From Thiohalocapsa sp. (GTDB taxonomy: Bacteria; Pseudomonadota; Gammaproteobacteria; Chromatiales; Chromatiaceae): a stretch of 64,000 bases of DNA. The first letter of the stretch is position 1, and each line of letters begins with the position of its first letter. The stretch spans positions 48,775 through 112,774 of the forward strand of contig JAIPFF010000010.1 of the NCBI GenBank assembly GCA_021736785.1. Direction: 5' to 3'. Shown here in pieces: positions 8,341-18,077 of this stretch. Under the pieces are notes generated by a model, which made no database searches, was not told the origin of the DNA, and saw only the letters and a program-made list of their open reading frames with translations. Both the position numbers and the translations under genes were made by a program.

Positions 8341-11300
8341 ATGACATCGGGGCGTAGCGATGACAGCCTACCGGCCGCGCCGCCCGCGGCGCCGACCGGC
8401 GGCAAGTCCGAGCAGACCGCGCCGCCGGCGCCGCTGTCCCTCCACGAAACCGATTCGCCGCCTGCCGACGTGACGCTGAAGACGCCGACCGAGCATATGG
8501 TTGCCGAGATCTGGCAGCGGCTGCTCGGGGAGCCGGTCGCGCGCGACGATGATTTCTTCGAGCTCGGCGGCCATTCGCTGCTTGCCGCCGCCATGGTGCA
8601 GGAGGTCTCGGAGGCGCTCGGGGCGGACGTGCGGCCGGCCGCCATCGTGCGCGCCTCGACGCTGGCGGACTTCTGCGCGGCCGTGGACGCCGTGCCGCGG
8701 CATGTCCGCGGGCCGGGGCCGAGCGCGGAATCCGACGGTGCGTCGCCTCCGGCTTGCGCGGCGTCCGGCGCGGTCGCCGCAGTTGCCGACGAGGGAAGGC
8801 GCGACCTCGGCGAGTCACGCACCGGCGTGCCGACCCATGCGCAGGAGGCGCTGTGGTTTCTGGACGAGGGACCGCGGGCGCTTTCGTCCTACAACATTGC
8901 CCGCGCTTGGCGTATCCACGGGCGGCTCGATACCGACGCCGTTGCCGAGGCGCTGCGTGCACTGACGGATCGTCATGACGCGCTGCGGACCCTGTTCCGC
9001 GCTCGGGACGGCCGCGTGGAGACGGTAATTCGCGACCGTGTCAGCCCGGATTTCGGGCTTGTCGACTTCTCCGCGGAGCCTGCCGAGCGGCGCGAGGCGA
9101 GTGTTCGGGAACGGCTTCGGGACGCGGCCGGGCGCGGCTTCGATCTCGGCGTCGGGCCCCTGATCCGGGGAAGGGTCTTCCGCCTGTCCGGCGATCTGCA
9201 TGTGCTCCTCGTGGTGATCCACCACATCGTCGCGGACGGCTGGTCCCTCGGCGTCGTCGAGGCGGAGCTGGGCCCGCTCTACGGGCAAGCGTCCGGCGGC
9301 GAGCCCGCCTCGCTGCCCCTGCCCGCCGGCGGTTTCGCCGACTATGCTCGCGGACAGCGGACGCGGGTCGAGTCCGCCGCGCTCGATACCGCGGTCGCCT
9401 TTTGGCGCCACCGTCTCGCGAACCTGCAACCGCTGCCCTTGCCGTTCGACCGGCCCCGCGGTGCGCGCCGGCGGACCGAGGCAGGACGGGAGATGGTGCC
9501 GCTCGAGCCCGATCTGGTCGCGGCGTTGCGGCGGGTCGGACGCGAGCGCGGAGCGACGCTTTACATGGTGCTGCTCGCCGGACTGCAGACGCTGTTGATG
9601 CGCTATTGCGGCGTCGCCGACGTCGCCGTCGGTACACCCGTCGCGGGGCGTGCGGGGCGCTCCAACGAGGCGATGGTCGGCTACTTCGCCAACATGATCG
9701 TGCTGCGCTCGGACCTGTCCGGCGATCCGCCGTTCAATGCCCTGCTCGAGCGCGTGAGGACCGTGGTGCTGGATGCGCTGGCACACCGGGAGGTTCCGTT
9801 CGAGCGTCTGGTCGCGTTGCTGCAGCCTCGCCGGGACCCCGGCGTCAACCCGCTGTTTCAGGTCTCGTTGGCGCTGCAGAACGTGCCTTCGTGCGGGTTG
9901 AGCCTCACCGGGGCGCGTGTCGAGCCGGAACCGGTCGCCGCGGGGGCGGCCAAGTTCGATCTCGCGTTGGCATTTTCGGAGCGCGACGACGGCCTGATGG
10001 GTGAGCTGGAGTACGAGCCCGCGCTGTTCGATGCGCGCAGCGTCCGACGGCTCGGGCAGCATCTGCGTCGGCTGTTGCGCGCGGCGGCGCAGGACGCGGC
10101 GCAGCCGCTGTCCGCGCTGGCGCTCGACAATCGTGACGAGCGCGCACGACTGGCGAGCTTGGGCACAGGCAGGACATTTGCGATCCCGCAGGCCGCGACC
10201 CTGGCGGATCGCTTCGAGGCGTGGGTCCGGGATGCGCCCGACGCGGTCGCGGTGCGGCACGGGCAGGAGACCCTCACCTATGGCGCGCTGAACGCGACAG
10301 CGAACCGGATTGCGCATCGGCTCGCGATCCTCGGTGTCGGCGCCGGGACCAAGGTCGCGGTGACGCTGCCTCGGGGCGCCGGCTTCGTGGCCGCGGTGAT
10401 CGCGGTGATCAAGCTCGGTGCGGCTTATGTGCCGCTGGATCCGCGCTACCCGGCGACGCGGCTGGACGAGATGCTCGACGATGCGGAGCCCGCGGTGCTG
10501 ATCACCGATCGCTCCGGGCCGCAGTCCGCCGTTCATCGTACCGGCATGCAGATCGTTGACCTCGATCGCGACGCCGCCGCCCTCGCCGGGATGCCGGCCG
10601 GCAATCCGGGCCGCTCCGTCGCTGTCGGACCGGACAGCCTGGCCTACGTCATCTACACGTCCGGCACCACCGGCGCCCCGAAAGGTGTGATGGTGCCGCA
10701 GCGCGGCATTTTGCGCCTCTGCCTGGGCGCCGACTATGCGTCGCTGACCCGGGCAACGAATATCGGGCACGCGTCCAACCCGGCTTTCGACGCGGCGACT
10801 TTCGAGATCTGGGGCGCGCTGCTGAACGGCGGCCGGCTGACGGTGATCGACCAAGACACCCTGCTGGACCCGGCGGCGCTGGCCGATTGCATCGCCGATG
10901 CGGGCATCACAACGCTGTTCTTGACGACAGCGCTGTTCAATCTGCATGCGGCCCGGGCGCCGGGCGCCTTCGGCAGACTGCGCGAGCTGCTCTTCGGCGG
11001 CGAAGCGGCAGATCCGCGGGTGGTGGCGCGGGTGCTGGCGGGATCTCCGGGCGTAAAGCTCGTGAACATCTACGGCCCGACGGAGACCACCACCTTCGCA
11101 ACCTGGCACGCCGTCGACCCCGGCACCGCGGACAGCTTGTCCGTGCCCGGCGCCCGGGTCCCGATCGGCCGGCCGATTGGGAATACCCTCTGCCGCGTCG
11201 TCGACGGGGCACTGCGCCCGGTGCCCGTCGGCGTCGTCGGTGAGCTCTGCGTCGGCGGACCCGGCGTTGCGCTCGGCTACCTCGGGCGGCCGGATCTGGA

Positions 11301-12411
11301 CGCGGAGCGATTCGTCGAGTTGGCCGACACCGACACCACGCTCACGGACGATGACCCGAAAGCCACCGTCTTGCGCGTCTATCGCACCGGCGACTTGGTA
11401 CGCTGGACCGATGAAGGCGTGCTCGAATATGTCGGCCGAAACGATAGCCAGATCAAGCTGCGCGGCTTTCGGATCGAGCCCGGCGAGATCGAGCATCGCC
11501 TGCGCGCGGTGCCCGGCGCCGGCAGCGCGGTCGTGTGGACCGCGGAGCATCCGGTCTCGGGCCGGCAATTGGTCGCCGCGGTCTCGCGCGCGCCGGGAGC
11601 CGACGAAACACTGGAGGCCCGCGCCCGCGCGAGCTTGCGGGAAAGCCTTCCGGCCTACATGGTGCCGTCGCGGATTCTGCTGTTCGATGTGCTGCCGTTG
11701 ACCCCGAACGGCAAGGTCGACCGGCGCGCCATCGATGTGCTGATGCGCGCGGAGCCCGCGGCGGAGGCGACCCGCCCGCGCCGCGGCAAGGGGCCAGGCG
11801 CGGCGAGCAATGCCCGCGAAGCGGCGATGATCCGGCTATGGAGCGAGATTCTCGACGCGCGGGGCATAGGTCCGGAGGACGATTTTTTCGATCTCGGCGG
11901 CTATTCGTTGCTCGGCGTGCGGCTGCTCGCGGCGGTGGAGCGTGAATTCGGGCAGCGGCTGCGGTTCTCGACGATGTTCGAGGCGCCGACGCCGCGGCAA
12001 TTGTTGCGCGCCGTCGACACCGCCGCCGCGGGCGTTTCGGCGGCCGACGGCCGCGTGGTGACCATCAAGCCAACCGGCAGCCGTCGGCCTCTGTTTTTCA
12101 TTTCCGGCTACGGCGGCGCAACAGTGGGGCTGAAGACCCTTGCGGATGCGCTGGGGCCGCAGCGGCCGCTCTACGCGCTCGACCCCGGCGCCTTCAATCC
12201 CGCCGAACTGCGGGTCTCCCCGTTGTCGGAGACCGCCGGCAAACTGTGCGCCGCCATGCGCACCGTCCAACCCGAAGGCCCCTATCATCTGGCCGGTTTC
12301 TCGCTTGGCGGGAATTATCCTATCAAAGCTTCGAGGACGCGTTCCGGCATACGGACTACGGCGCAAGCCAATTCGACCAAGTGTATGCGCCCGATCTGCA
12401 GCGTGCCTTGA
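8341..12411 (+). CDS. Nonribosomal peptide synthetase PCP-C-A-PCP-TE, thioesterase truncated
   Basis: This 1356-aa multidomain enzyme has these parts. A Pro/Ala-rich leader of about 45 residues is followed by carrier domain 1 (FFELGGHSLL, Ser79). The condensation domain spans about 165-590 with HHIVADG at 294-300. The adenylation domain spans about 615-1130 with YTSGTTGAPKG near 772, YGPTE and YRTGDLV. Carrier domain 2 has FFDLGGYSLL, Ser about 1189. A thioesterase starts near 1235 and reaches its nucleophile motif GFSLGG (Ser about 1321). After that the frame diverges into about 30 unrelated residues and stops. By hand alignment to GrsA PheA the specificity residues read roughly D-A-F-F-L-G-I-T-F-K, which resembles codes I recall for Ile/Val-type substrates. 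Without the Asp and His of the thioesterase, product release is probably lost. Starting with a carrier domain implies an upstream partner that is absent here. Confidence 0.88.
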   Translation: MTSGRSDDSLPAAPPAAPTGGKSEQTAPPAPLSLHETDSPPADVTLKTPTEHMVAEIWQRLLGEPVARDDDFFELGGHSLLAAAMVQEVSEALGADVRPAAIVRASTLADFCAAVDAVPRHVRGPGPSAESDGASPPACAASGAVAAVADEGRRDLGESRTGVPTHAQEALWFLDEGPRALSSYNIARAWRIHGRLDTDAVAEALRALTDRHDALRTLFRARDGRVETVIRDRVSPDFGLVDFSAEPAERREASVRERLRDAAGRGFDLGVGPLIRGRVFRLSGDLHVLLVVIHHIVADGWSLGVVEAELGPLYGQASGGEPASLPLPAGGFADYARGQRTRVESAALDTAVAFWRHRLANLQPLPLPFDRPRGARRRTEAGREMVPLEPDLVAALRRVGRERGATLYMVLLAGLQTLLMRYCGVADVAVGTPVAGRAGRSNEAMVGYFANMIVLRSDLSGDPPFNALLERVRTVVLDALAHREVPFERLVALLQPRRDPGVNPLFQVSLALQNVPSCGLSLTGARVEPEPVAAGAAKFDLALAFSERDDGLMGELEYEPALFDARSVRRLGQHLRRLLRAAAQDAAQPLSALALDNRDERARLASLGTGRTFAIPQAATLADRFEAWVRDAPDAVAVRHGQETLTYGALNATANRIAHRLAILGVGAGTKVAVTLPRGAGFVAAVIAVIKLGAAYVPLDPRYPATRLDEMLDDAEPAVLITDRSGPQSAVHRTGMQIVDLDRDAAALAGMPAGNPGRSVAVGPDSLAYVIYTSGTTGAPKGVMVPQRGILRLCLGADYASLTRATNIGHASNPAFDAATFEIWGALLNGGRLTVIDQDTLLDPAALADCIADAGITTLFLTTALFNLHAARAPGAFGRLRELLFGGEAADPRVVARVLAGSPGVKLVNIYGPTETTTFATWHAVDPGTADSLSVPGARVPIGRPIGNTLCRVVDGALRPVPVGVVGELCVGGPGVALGYLGRPDLDAERFVELADTDTTLTDDDPKATVLRVYRTGDLVRWTDEGVLEYVGRNDSQIKLRGFRIEPGEIEHRLRAVPGAGSAVVWTAEHPVSGRQLVAAVSRAPGADETLEARARASLRESLPAYMVPSRILLFDVLPLTPNGKVDRRAIDVLMRAEPAAEATRPRRGKGPGAASNAREAAMIRLWSEILDARGIGPEDDFFDLGGYSLLGVRLLAAVEREFGQRLRFSTMFEAPTPRQLLRAVDTAAAGVSAADGRVVTIKPTGSRRPLFFISGYGGATVGLKTLADALGPQRPLYALDPGAFNPAELRVSPLSETAGKLCAAMRTVQPEGPYHLAGFSLGGNYPIKASRTRSGIRTTAQANSTKCMRPICSVP

Positions 12412-13811
12412 TCGAACAACACTATCCCGGTGCCGGGCTGAGCGATAAGTTCGTGCCGGTGCCTCATCACCTGGCGCACGCCGCAAGCTGCTACTACCCG
12501 AGCGGGTTCGACGAGTCTCTGATCGTCGTCAACGACGGCATGGGCGAAGTCCACAGCACGACCGTGGCTGTCGGCAGCGGACAGGATATCGTGCTTCTGG
12601 ACACCGTGACCGCCCCGCATTCGCTCGGGATTCTCTACGGCGTGCTCACACTGTATCTGGGTTTCCGGATGGCGTTCGATGAATATAAGGTCATGGGCTT
12701 GGCGCCATACGGCGATTGCGGTAAGTACTTCGATCAAATGATGGGCCTGGTAAAACTCCGGAAGAACGGCCTCTATACGGTTGCCTCGCTGTTTCGGAAC
12801 GAGACGCTACAGGCAAAGGAAACCTATTCAGGCACACTGCAGCTTCTCGAAGACATCTTCGGCCCTCGCCGGCAGCCGGGGGATGCAATCGAACAACGCC
12901 ATAAAGATATCGCCGCCGCGCTTCAAGCGGTACTCGAGCAGGCGCTGATGCATATGCTGGAGCACTTCCGGCTGAAGACAGGGCAAGATCGCCTGTGCAT
13001 GGCCGGGGGCGTGGCGCTGAATTGCAGTGCCAACGGCGCGATCAAACGCAGCCGCCTGTTCGAGGACATCTTCGTACAGCCTGCTTCGGGCGACGACGGC
13101 ACCGCATTGGGGGCCGCGCTCTACGTTCTGCATGGCAGGAGCAAACAACTGCCGCGCGGCCCTATGCCGATGCCCTATTGGGGACCGGAGTTCACAAAGG
13201 ACGAGATCGCTCTTACCTTGGATGAGTACCCCGGACTGCATCATCAATTCTATTCGGAGCCGAAGGATCTTATTGAAGCCGTTGTCGCCCTCTTGAGCGC
13301 CGGACAGGTGGTCGCCTGGTTTCAGGGGCGCATGGAGCTCGGCCCGCGGGCTTTGGGCAATCGCAGCATATTGGCCGATCCGCGAAACCCGGATATGCGG
13401 CAACGCATCAACCGGCTGGTCAAGAAACGGGAGGGTTTCCGACCCTTCGCTCCCGCCGTGCCGGCGGAGTTCGCCCATCGGTATTTCTCGATCGACCCCG
13501 GTGACGAGTCGCTCTATGCGTACATGCTGTGCGTGACAAGCGTGCGCGAGCAGTTCCGCGCCATGTTGCCTGCTGTTACCCACGTGGACGGATCCGCGCG
13601 CGTGCAGACAGTTGCGAAGACGGCGAATGGGCGATTTTGGGAACTGCTCAATCGCTTCGGACAAAAGACGGGCGTTCCGGTCTTGCTGAACACGAGTTTC
13701 AATGTTCGCGGTCAGCCGATCGTTCGTGACCCGGTCACGGCGCTGAATACCTTCGCCGACAGTGACATCGACGCGTTGGTGCTGGGCGACTGTTTAGTTA
13801 CTCATCAGTGA
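12319..13811 (+). pseudogene. NodU/CmcH-family carbamoyltransferase, N-terminally truncated
   Basis: Homologous sequence begins at about REL-SYQSFEDAF (nt 12325) in a frame different from the synthetase and runs to a stop at 13811. The metal-binding HHLAHAASCYY motif, the acidic GMGEVHSTT strand, MGLAPYGD, AGGVALNCSANG and the C-terminal signatures ELGPRALGNRSILADP and LNTSFNVRGQPIV are intact. Family members start with a Kae1-like ATP-binding strand (NxxHxxSA) about 80-100 residues earlier. That part is missing here and replaced by out-of-frame thioesterase sequence. Such enzymes O-carbamoylate natural products from carbamoyl phosphate and ATP. The neighbouring synthetase suggests a carbamoylated peptide once made here. 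Translation from a start inside the thioesterase frame (for example near 12246) is possible but would give a defective N-terminus. Confidence 0.78.
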
Positions 13812-13826
13812 TACGCCTCTCGAGCA

Positions 13827-13866
13827 TGGCATGAGTCGCATCGAGAGAGTAAGCGATGCCATTTTT
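13827..13866 (+). terminator. Possible rho-independent terminator after the carbamoyltransferase
   Basis: TGGCAT (13827-13832) pairs with ATGCCA (13856-13861), with additional CGC/GCG pairing inside, followed at once by TTTTT. It lies about 15-55 bp past the carbamoyltransferase stop. The stem is interrupted, so support is modest. Confidence 0.4.
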
Positions 13867-14029
13867 CACCCGACAAATACCTGCTGTCGGCAGAGGGGCG
13901 ACACGTGTCGGGAGAACTCTGCTTATCGGCAGCGACATCCTTAGGCTCGACTACGAACGCGAAGGATGATCGCTACTCTTTTCGCACCGAATCGTGCAAT
14001 GTTCATCGTGCCTTGCGTGAGCGCTGTCG

Positions 14030-14035
14030 TATACT
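14030..14035 (+). promoter_or_regulatory. Candidate -10 box upstream of the small gene at 14068
   Basis: TATACT sits 32 bp before the ATG in a locally AT-richer stretch. No convincing -35 hexamer is visible at 16-18 bp spacing. Confidence 0.3.
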
Positions 14036-14067
14036 TTAGCTAGGTTCAACCCTGCGAGTTCGATGTC

Positions 14068-14283
14068 ATGTATTACGTGATTGTTTCAGGCGGCCAGACA
14101 CCGTTTCGGGGGAAGACCGTGGCGATTGCCGATACTTCCGCAGAAGCCCGACGGTTGGCGGTGCAGATGGACCACCGGCGCAACGGCCGTCCCGTGGGGC
14201 GTACGTTTTTCCTTGATCAGGAGACCTATATCCGCTGGCGGGTCGCCGGTCTCTTGGAGCTATCCGACGGGGCGCCGGAATAG
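14068..14283 (+). CDS. Small hypothetical protein
   Basis: This 71-aa protein begins MYYVIVSGGQTPF and looks like a compact alpha/beta protein (an initial hydrophobic strand, then polar and basic helices). No family is recognised. It has its own candidate -10 box upstream and is followed by about 270 bp without a clear gene. It has no evident relation to the peptide synthetase. Confidence 0.55.
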   Translation: MYYVIVSGGQTPFRGKTVAIADTSAEARRLAVQMDHRRNGRPVGRTFFLDQETYIRWRVAGLLELSDGAPE

Positions 14284-14555
14284 CACGTCCGCGCCTGCTG
14301 CGGATTGGGCCTTTCGAGGCGTCGAAGGGTACGAGCGAGCACACGGGCCGCCGACTGATCCCAGGGGGCTCGCGCCTGTCCCGAAGCCGCTGGCGCGCAC
14401 GCCCATCCTCGGCTGCGATCCGCAGCGCTATTTTCCCATGACAGGCCTGGGTCTCTCGGCAAGTTCCTACCATTCACGGAAGCTTCAGCGAAGCTACATG
14501 GTCCGGACATCGGCACCTGCTAGTTTCCCTGGCATGGAAACTACACCCGAGGTCG

Positions 14556-14759
14556 GTGATGAGCCCGATACGAGAGCATCACGTGAGCACGCTGGCCGAT
14601 CGAATCGGCCTGCGTCTCGTGCAACCGGCAGTCAGAAACAAGATCCCCCTGTATCGACTGGTGGAGCCGTCGACGATGCAGCCGGTCTATCCCGGCGGCA
14701 GCGAGCCGGGGGTCGCTTTGGAGGAATTGGCAGACTGGCTCGAGTTCCCCTGGGAATGA
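14556..14759 (+). CDS. Small hypothetical protein, translationally coupled to the next gene
   Basis: This frame of up to 67 aa has a non-random C-terminal half (YPGGSEPGVALEELADWLEF), with Pro/Gly turns and an amphipathic acidic helix. Two ATGs at 14556 and 14559, and a GTG further in, make the start uncertain. Its TGA overlaps the next ATG (ATGA at 14756-14759), which supports both frames being real. No family is recognised. Confidence 0.55.
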   Translation: MMSPIREHHVSTLADRIGLRLVQPAVRNKIPLYRLVEPSTMQPVYPGGSEPGVALEELADWLEFPWE

Positions 14760-15052
14760 TCGGTATCACGACGACGGACAGCGAGTCGAGCCTGGAAATC
14801 GAGCGAGCGATCTCGGCGCTGGCGAGTGAATTCGAGCAGCGCCAGTTGCCTCACGCGCTCTGCATTCGGCAACAAATTGCCGACGGGTCGGCGCTTGGAG
14901 AAGACGACGCACTCTTTTTGACCGAGATGCTGGAAACACTCGATTGCGCTTGTGCATTATTCGACCAGCATCCGACTGCCGTTGCGCTACAGCGCGGTGC
15001 GGCGTTCATTTACAACGAAATAATGACGGAGTCTTTCGTCAACGTGGCGTGA
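14756..15052 (+). CDS. Small helical hypothetical protein
   Basis: This 98-aa product (MIGITTTDSESS...) is mostly acidic amphipathic helix, with Cys residues in HALCIRQQ and LDCACALFD. The start is the ATG in the ATGA overlap with the preceding gene. A longer frame extends upstream, but it would overlap that gene and has noncoding composition. The function is unknown; the helical, acidic make-up would suit a small regulatory or binding partner of the upstream product. Confidence 0.55.
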   Translation: MIGITTTDSESSLEIERAISALASEFEQRQLPHALCIRQQIADGSALGEDDALFLTEMLETLDCACALFDQHPTAVALQRGAAFIYNEIMTESFVNVA

Positions 15053-15300
15053 GCCAATGGACCCTGATTTTCCCACCTTTCGGCGACCGCGCCGCTACTC
15101 CGGATGCTCACTGCCGCCCGCCGCCGCGTCGGCGCGGCCTTGGAGGTCTCCCCGGACCGTGTGATAGACCTGCGCGCAGGTAACGGTATCAGGATCGAGG
15201 CCTGCAAAATGCGTCGCATCCATAACCCGCAGTTACGTCGCGCAACAGCGCCTTCCCGTCGGCGGCTTCGCGCTTGTCCCGTTCGGTGGGATCTCCCGCA

Positions 15301-17220
15301 CTAGAACGCAGCCTCCGCTTCCGGGCGAGTTTCGTAGATGTGCGGCGCCAACCCACGTTCTTGAATCGCCGTGCCCAACTTATCGCGGAGAAACGCACTT
15401 GTGGTATAGCGGGTGATCTTGCCGTAGTAGTGAGTGACCATATAGTCGACGACTTGGGCGTAGGCGCCGAGCGCCGGCTCGCTGACCTCAAACTCGTCGT
15501 AGTTGACGATGACGTCGACTTTCTTGCCGATGTCTCGGCATTTGCGCTCCACCGCATCCTGAACGTCAAGAGCGTCCTTGGGAGTGCGGAGCTTCAGGGC
15601 CTGGAAGTTCAGGAACAACAAGTTGCGCTCGGGCTGGTAGGAGATACGGTCGAGGAGCGAGATGGCGAGCAGCGACTCCTTCAGCCCCATCGGATCAGCT
15701 CGAAAGATGCGCTCATCCATCGCCTGCGGACGCTTGATGATCGGCCGAAATGCCATGTGAGCAAGGATATCCTTCTCGATATCGATGCCGGGGGCTACCT
15801 CAGTCAGTTCCAAGCCGCCGGGCGTCAGTAACATCACGCAGCGCTCCGTAACGTAGATGACCCGTTGACCGCTTCGCGCCGCGTATTCGCCACTGAAGGT
15901 GACTTGGTCAATGCGCTCGACGAACTTCCGGTACTTGCCCTCGTTGAGAATCATCAACTCTCCGTCGCTCACCTCGATCTTCAGTCCGCCGGCCATGAAG
16001 GTACCGACGAATAGGACGACACGGCTGTTCTGGGTGATGTTGATGAACCCCCCGGCGCCGGCCAGCTTAGTCCCGAAGCGGCTGACATTGATATTGCCCC
16101 GAGCGTCGCATTCGGCGAGACCGAGAACCGCGAGGTCCAGTCCGCCGCCGTCATAGAAGTCGAACTGCTGATTCATATCGACCTGAGCAGAGGCGTTGAT
16201 CGAGGTGCCGAAGTTCAAACCGCTACCGGGCACGCCGCCGATGATCCCGGGCTCGGCCGTAAGGGTCATGTAGGGCAGGAGATGCTCCTCGGCCGCCACG
16301 TTGGCGACCCCCTCCGGCATACCTATGCCGAGGTTCACCACGGCATTCGGCATCAGCTCGAATGCGGCGCGCCTGGCGATCACTTTGCGCTCATCCAGCG
16401 GCATTGGCGGCAGCGCATCAAGCGGGACTCGCATCTCGCCGGAAAGCGCGGGCAGGTATTGGGTGCCGTAGGTCTGCCAATGGTGCTCCGGTTGTGCGAC
16501 AACAACGCAATCGACCAGGATTCCCGGCACCTGCACCTGCCGCGGCAGGAGGGTTCCGGTCTCGGTGATGTACTCGACTTGGGCGATGACCAGACCGCCG
16601 GCGTTCTTGGTCGCCATTGCAATCGCGAGGGTATCTTGGGTCAGCGCCTCGCGGTTGAGCGAGAGGTTGCCGACCTGATCCGCCGTCGTGCCGCGAATAA
16701 ACGCCACGCTCGGTGTCGGTGCCTTGAAGAACAGCATTTCACGCCCGGCCAGCGTGGTGACTTCGATCATATCCTCGGTGGTGCAGGCATTGACTTTGCC
16801 GCCCTCCAGCCGCGGATCGACGAAGGTCCCCAAACCCACCGGCGACAGGTTGCCCGGCTTGCCGGCGGCGATTTCGCGGTACAGATGCGAGATAACGCCC
16901 AGCGGCAGATTGTATGCCTCGATCTTATTGGCGAGAGCGAGCTCGCCGATCTTCGGGACCAGACCCCAGTGGCCGCCGATGGCGCGCTTGATCAGCCCCT
17001 CGTGCGCGAGGCGGTTGGCGCCTTGATCCTTGCCGTCGCCGGGGCCCCCTCCGAAGAAAAGGGTGAGGTCGCGCGGTTCGCCGGTCTCCAGGAAGCGCTT
17101 CTCGAGTGCAACCCCCAATTCGTCGGGCACACCGACGACACCGAAGCCAGAGAAGATCAGCGTGTCACCATTGTGGACGAGACGGACGGCTTCTTCAGCG
17201 GAAACGATCTTGTTCTTCAT
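15301..17220 (-). CDS. Acyl-CoA:carboxylate (acetate/propionate) CoA-transferase
   Basis: This 639-aa protein has both halves of a family I CoA transferase fused. The N-terminal alpha-type part has VHNGDTLIFSGFGVVGVP and GGGPGDGKDQGANRLAHEG. The C-terminal beta-type part has the catalytic-Glu context TAEPGIIGGVPGSG and NLGIGMPEGVANVA. Length and order match propionate/acetoacetyl CoA-transferases (Pct/YdiF type). The start MKNKIVSAEEAV at 17220 has AAGGA upstream; the frame extends further but without coding character. It is the last gene of the minus-strand run, 11 bp after the 3-hydroxybutyrate dehydrogenase, which favours a role in activating acetoacetate, acetate or related acids during polymer turnover. 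Confidence 0.88.
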   Translation of the reverse strand: MKNKIVSAEEAVRLVHNGDTLIFSGFGVVGVPDELGVALEKRFLETGEPRDLTLFFGGGPGDGKDQGANRLAHEGLIKRAIGGHWGLVPKIGELALANKIEAYNLPLGVISHLYREIAAGKPGNLSPVGLGTFVDPRLEGGKVNACTTEDMIEVTTLAGREMLFFKAPTPSVAFIRGTTADQVGNLSLNREALTQDTLAIAMATKNAGGLVIAQVEYITETGTLLPRQVQVPGILVDCVVVAQPEHHWQTYGTQYLPALSGEMRVPLDALPPMPLDERKVIARRAAFELMPNAVVNLGIGMPEGVANVAAEEHLLPYMTLTAEPGIIGGVPGSGLNFGTSINASAQVDMNQQFDFYDGGGLDLAVLGLAECDARGNINVSRFGTKLAGAGGFINITQNSRVVLFVGTFMAGGLKIEVSDGELMILNEGKYRKFVERIDQVTFSGEYAARSGQRVIYVTERCVMLLTPGGLELTEVAPGIDIEKDILAHMAFRPIIKRPQAMDERIFRADPMGLKESLLAISLLDRISYQPERNLLFLNFQALKLRTPKDALDVQDAVERKCRDIGKKVDVIVNYDEFEVSEPALGAYAQVVDYMVTHYYGKITRYTTSAFLRDKLGTAIQERGLAPHIYETRPEAEAAF

Positions 17221-17231
17221 ATCGGCATTCC

Positions 17232-18014
17232 TTATTCCATGCACCAGCCGTGACTGACGATCAACGACTGGCCCGTGAAGGCGTTGCTGGGATGGGCGGC
17301 AAGAAAGAGTGTCGCTTCCGCGACATCTTCGACGGTCGTGAATTCCGCGTCGACGGTATCTTTGAGCATCACGTTCTTGATCACGTCGTCTTCGCTGATA
17401 CCGAGCTCGCGGGCCTGTTCGGGGATCTGCTTGTCTACCAACGGCGTTCGCACGAATCCGGGACAAACGACGTTCGCCCTCACGCCATGGGCAGCCCCTT
17501 CCTTGGCCGCCACGCGGCAGAGGCCGAGCAGACCATGTTTAGCAGTCACATAGGGAGCCTTGAGGAGACTCGCCACCTTGGAATGCACGGAGCCCATGTA
17601 GACGATGGAGCCGCCCTCTTTCTGTGCGTACATGTGGCGGAGACAGGCGCGCGTCGTCAGGAATGCACCGTCCAAGTGAATGGCGAGCATCTTTTTCCAG
17701 GTCTCGAACGGGAGATCGTCCAGCGGACCGATCATCTGAACCCCGGCATTGCTGACCAACACGTGGACGCCCCCGAATTCATTGACGGTGCGCTGGACAC
17801 CCGCGTCGACCTCGGCCTCTTCGGTGACATTCATCGCAACGCCGATGGCTTGGCCGTCGGCGTCGCGGATCTCCTCGGCGACCGCCTCCGCTCGCTCTAG
17901 GTCGAGATCGGCAATGGCGACCTTCGCTCCCTCGCGTGCGAACGCGAGCGCAATGCCGCGGCCGATGCCGCTGGCCGCTCCCGTCACGATGGCAACTTTG
18001 TCTCGCATACGCAT
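17232..18014 (-). CDS. 3-hydroxybutyrate dehydrogenase (SDR family)
   Basis: This 260-aa classical short-chain dehydrogenase has the cofactor motif TGAASGIG at about 11-18, NAG at about 89, a catalytic Ser in YMGSVHSK and the YVTAKHG (YxxxK) motif. Features shared with D-3-hydroxybutyrate dehydrogenases include [12 protein letters not shown] and the C-terminal WCME-like end. It interconverts acetoacetate and 3-hydroxybutyrate with NAD(H). A CGGAG ribosome site precedes the ATG at 18014. Between a CoA transferase and a reductase, it fits PHB breakdown or ketone-body metabolism. Other SDR specificities cannot be excluded. Confidence 0.82.
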   Translation of the reverse strand: MRMRDKVAIVTGAASGIGRGIALAFAREGAKVAIADLDLERAEAVAEEIRDADGQAIGVAMNVTEEAEVDAGVQRTVNEFGGVHVLVSNAGVQMIGPLDDLPFETWKKMLAIHLDGAFLTTRACLRHMYAQKEGGSIVYMGSVHSKVASLLKAPYVTAKHGLLGLCRVAAKEGAAHGVRANVVCPGFVRTPLVDKQIPEQARELGISEDDVIKNVMLKDTVDAEFTTVEDVAEATLFLAAHPSNAFTGQSLIVSHGWCME

Positions 18015-18077
18015 GGTTGCGAACTCCGGACTGAAAACGGATTAATTCGGGAGCGGCCGCTCCCGCTTATGGAGCCG

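Noticed and set aside
8815..11568. 917-codon open frame antisense to the peptide synthetase
   Set aside because: It is a mirror of high-GC third-position bias; the sense frame carries all catalytic motifs and the antisense product has no domain-like pattern.
17221..17466. Longer N-terminus for the CoA transferase
   Set aside because: The extension overlaps the 3-hydroxybutyrate dehydrogenase gene and is Arg-rich; the start at 17220 has a ribosome site.
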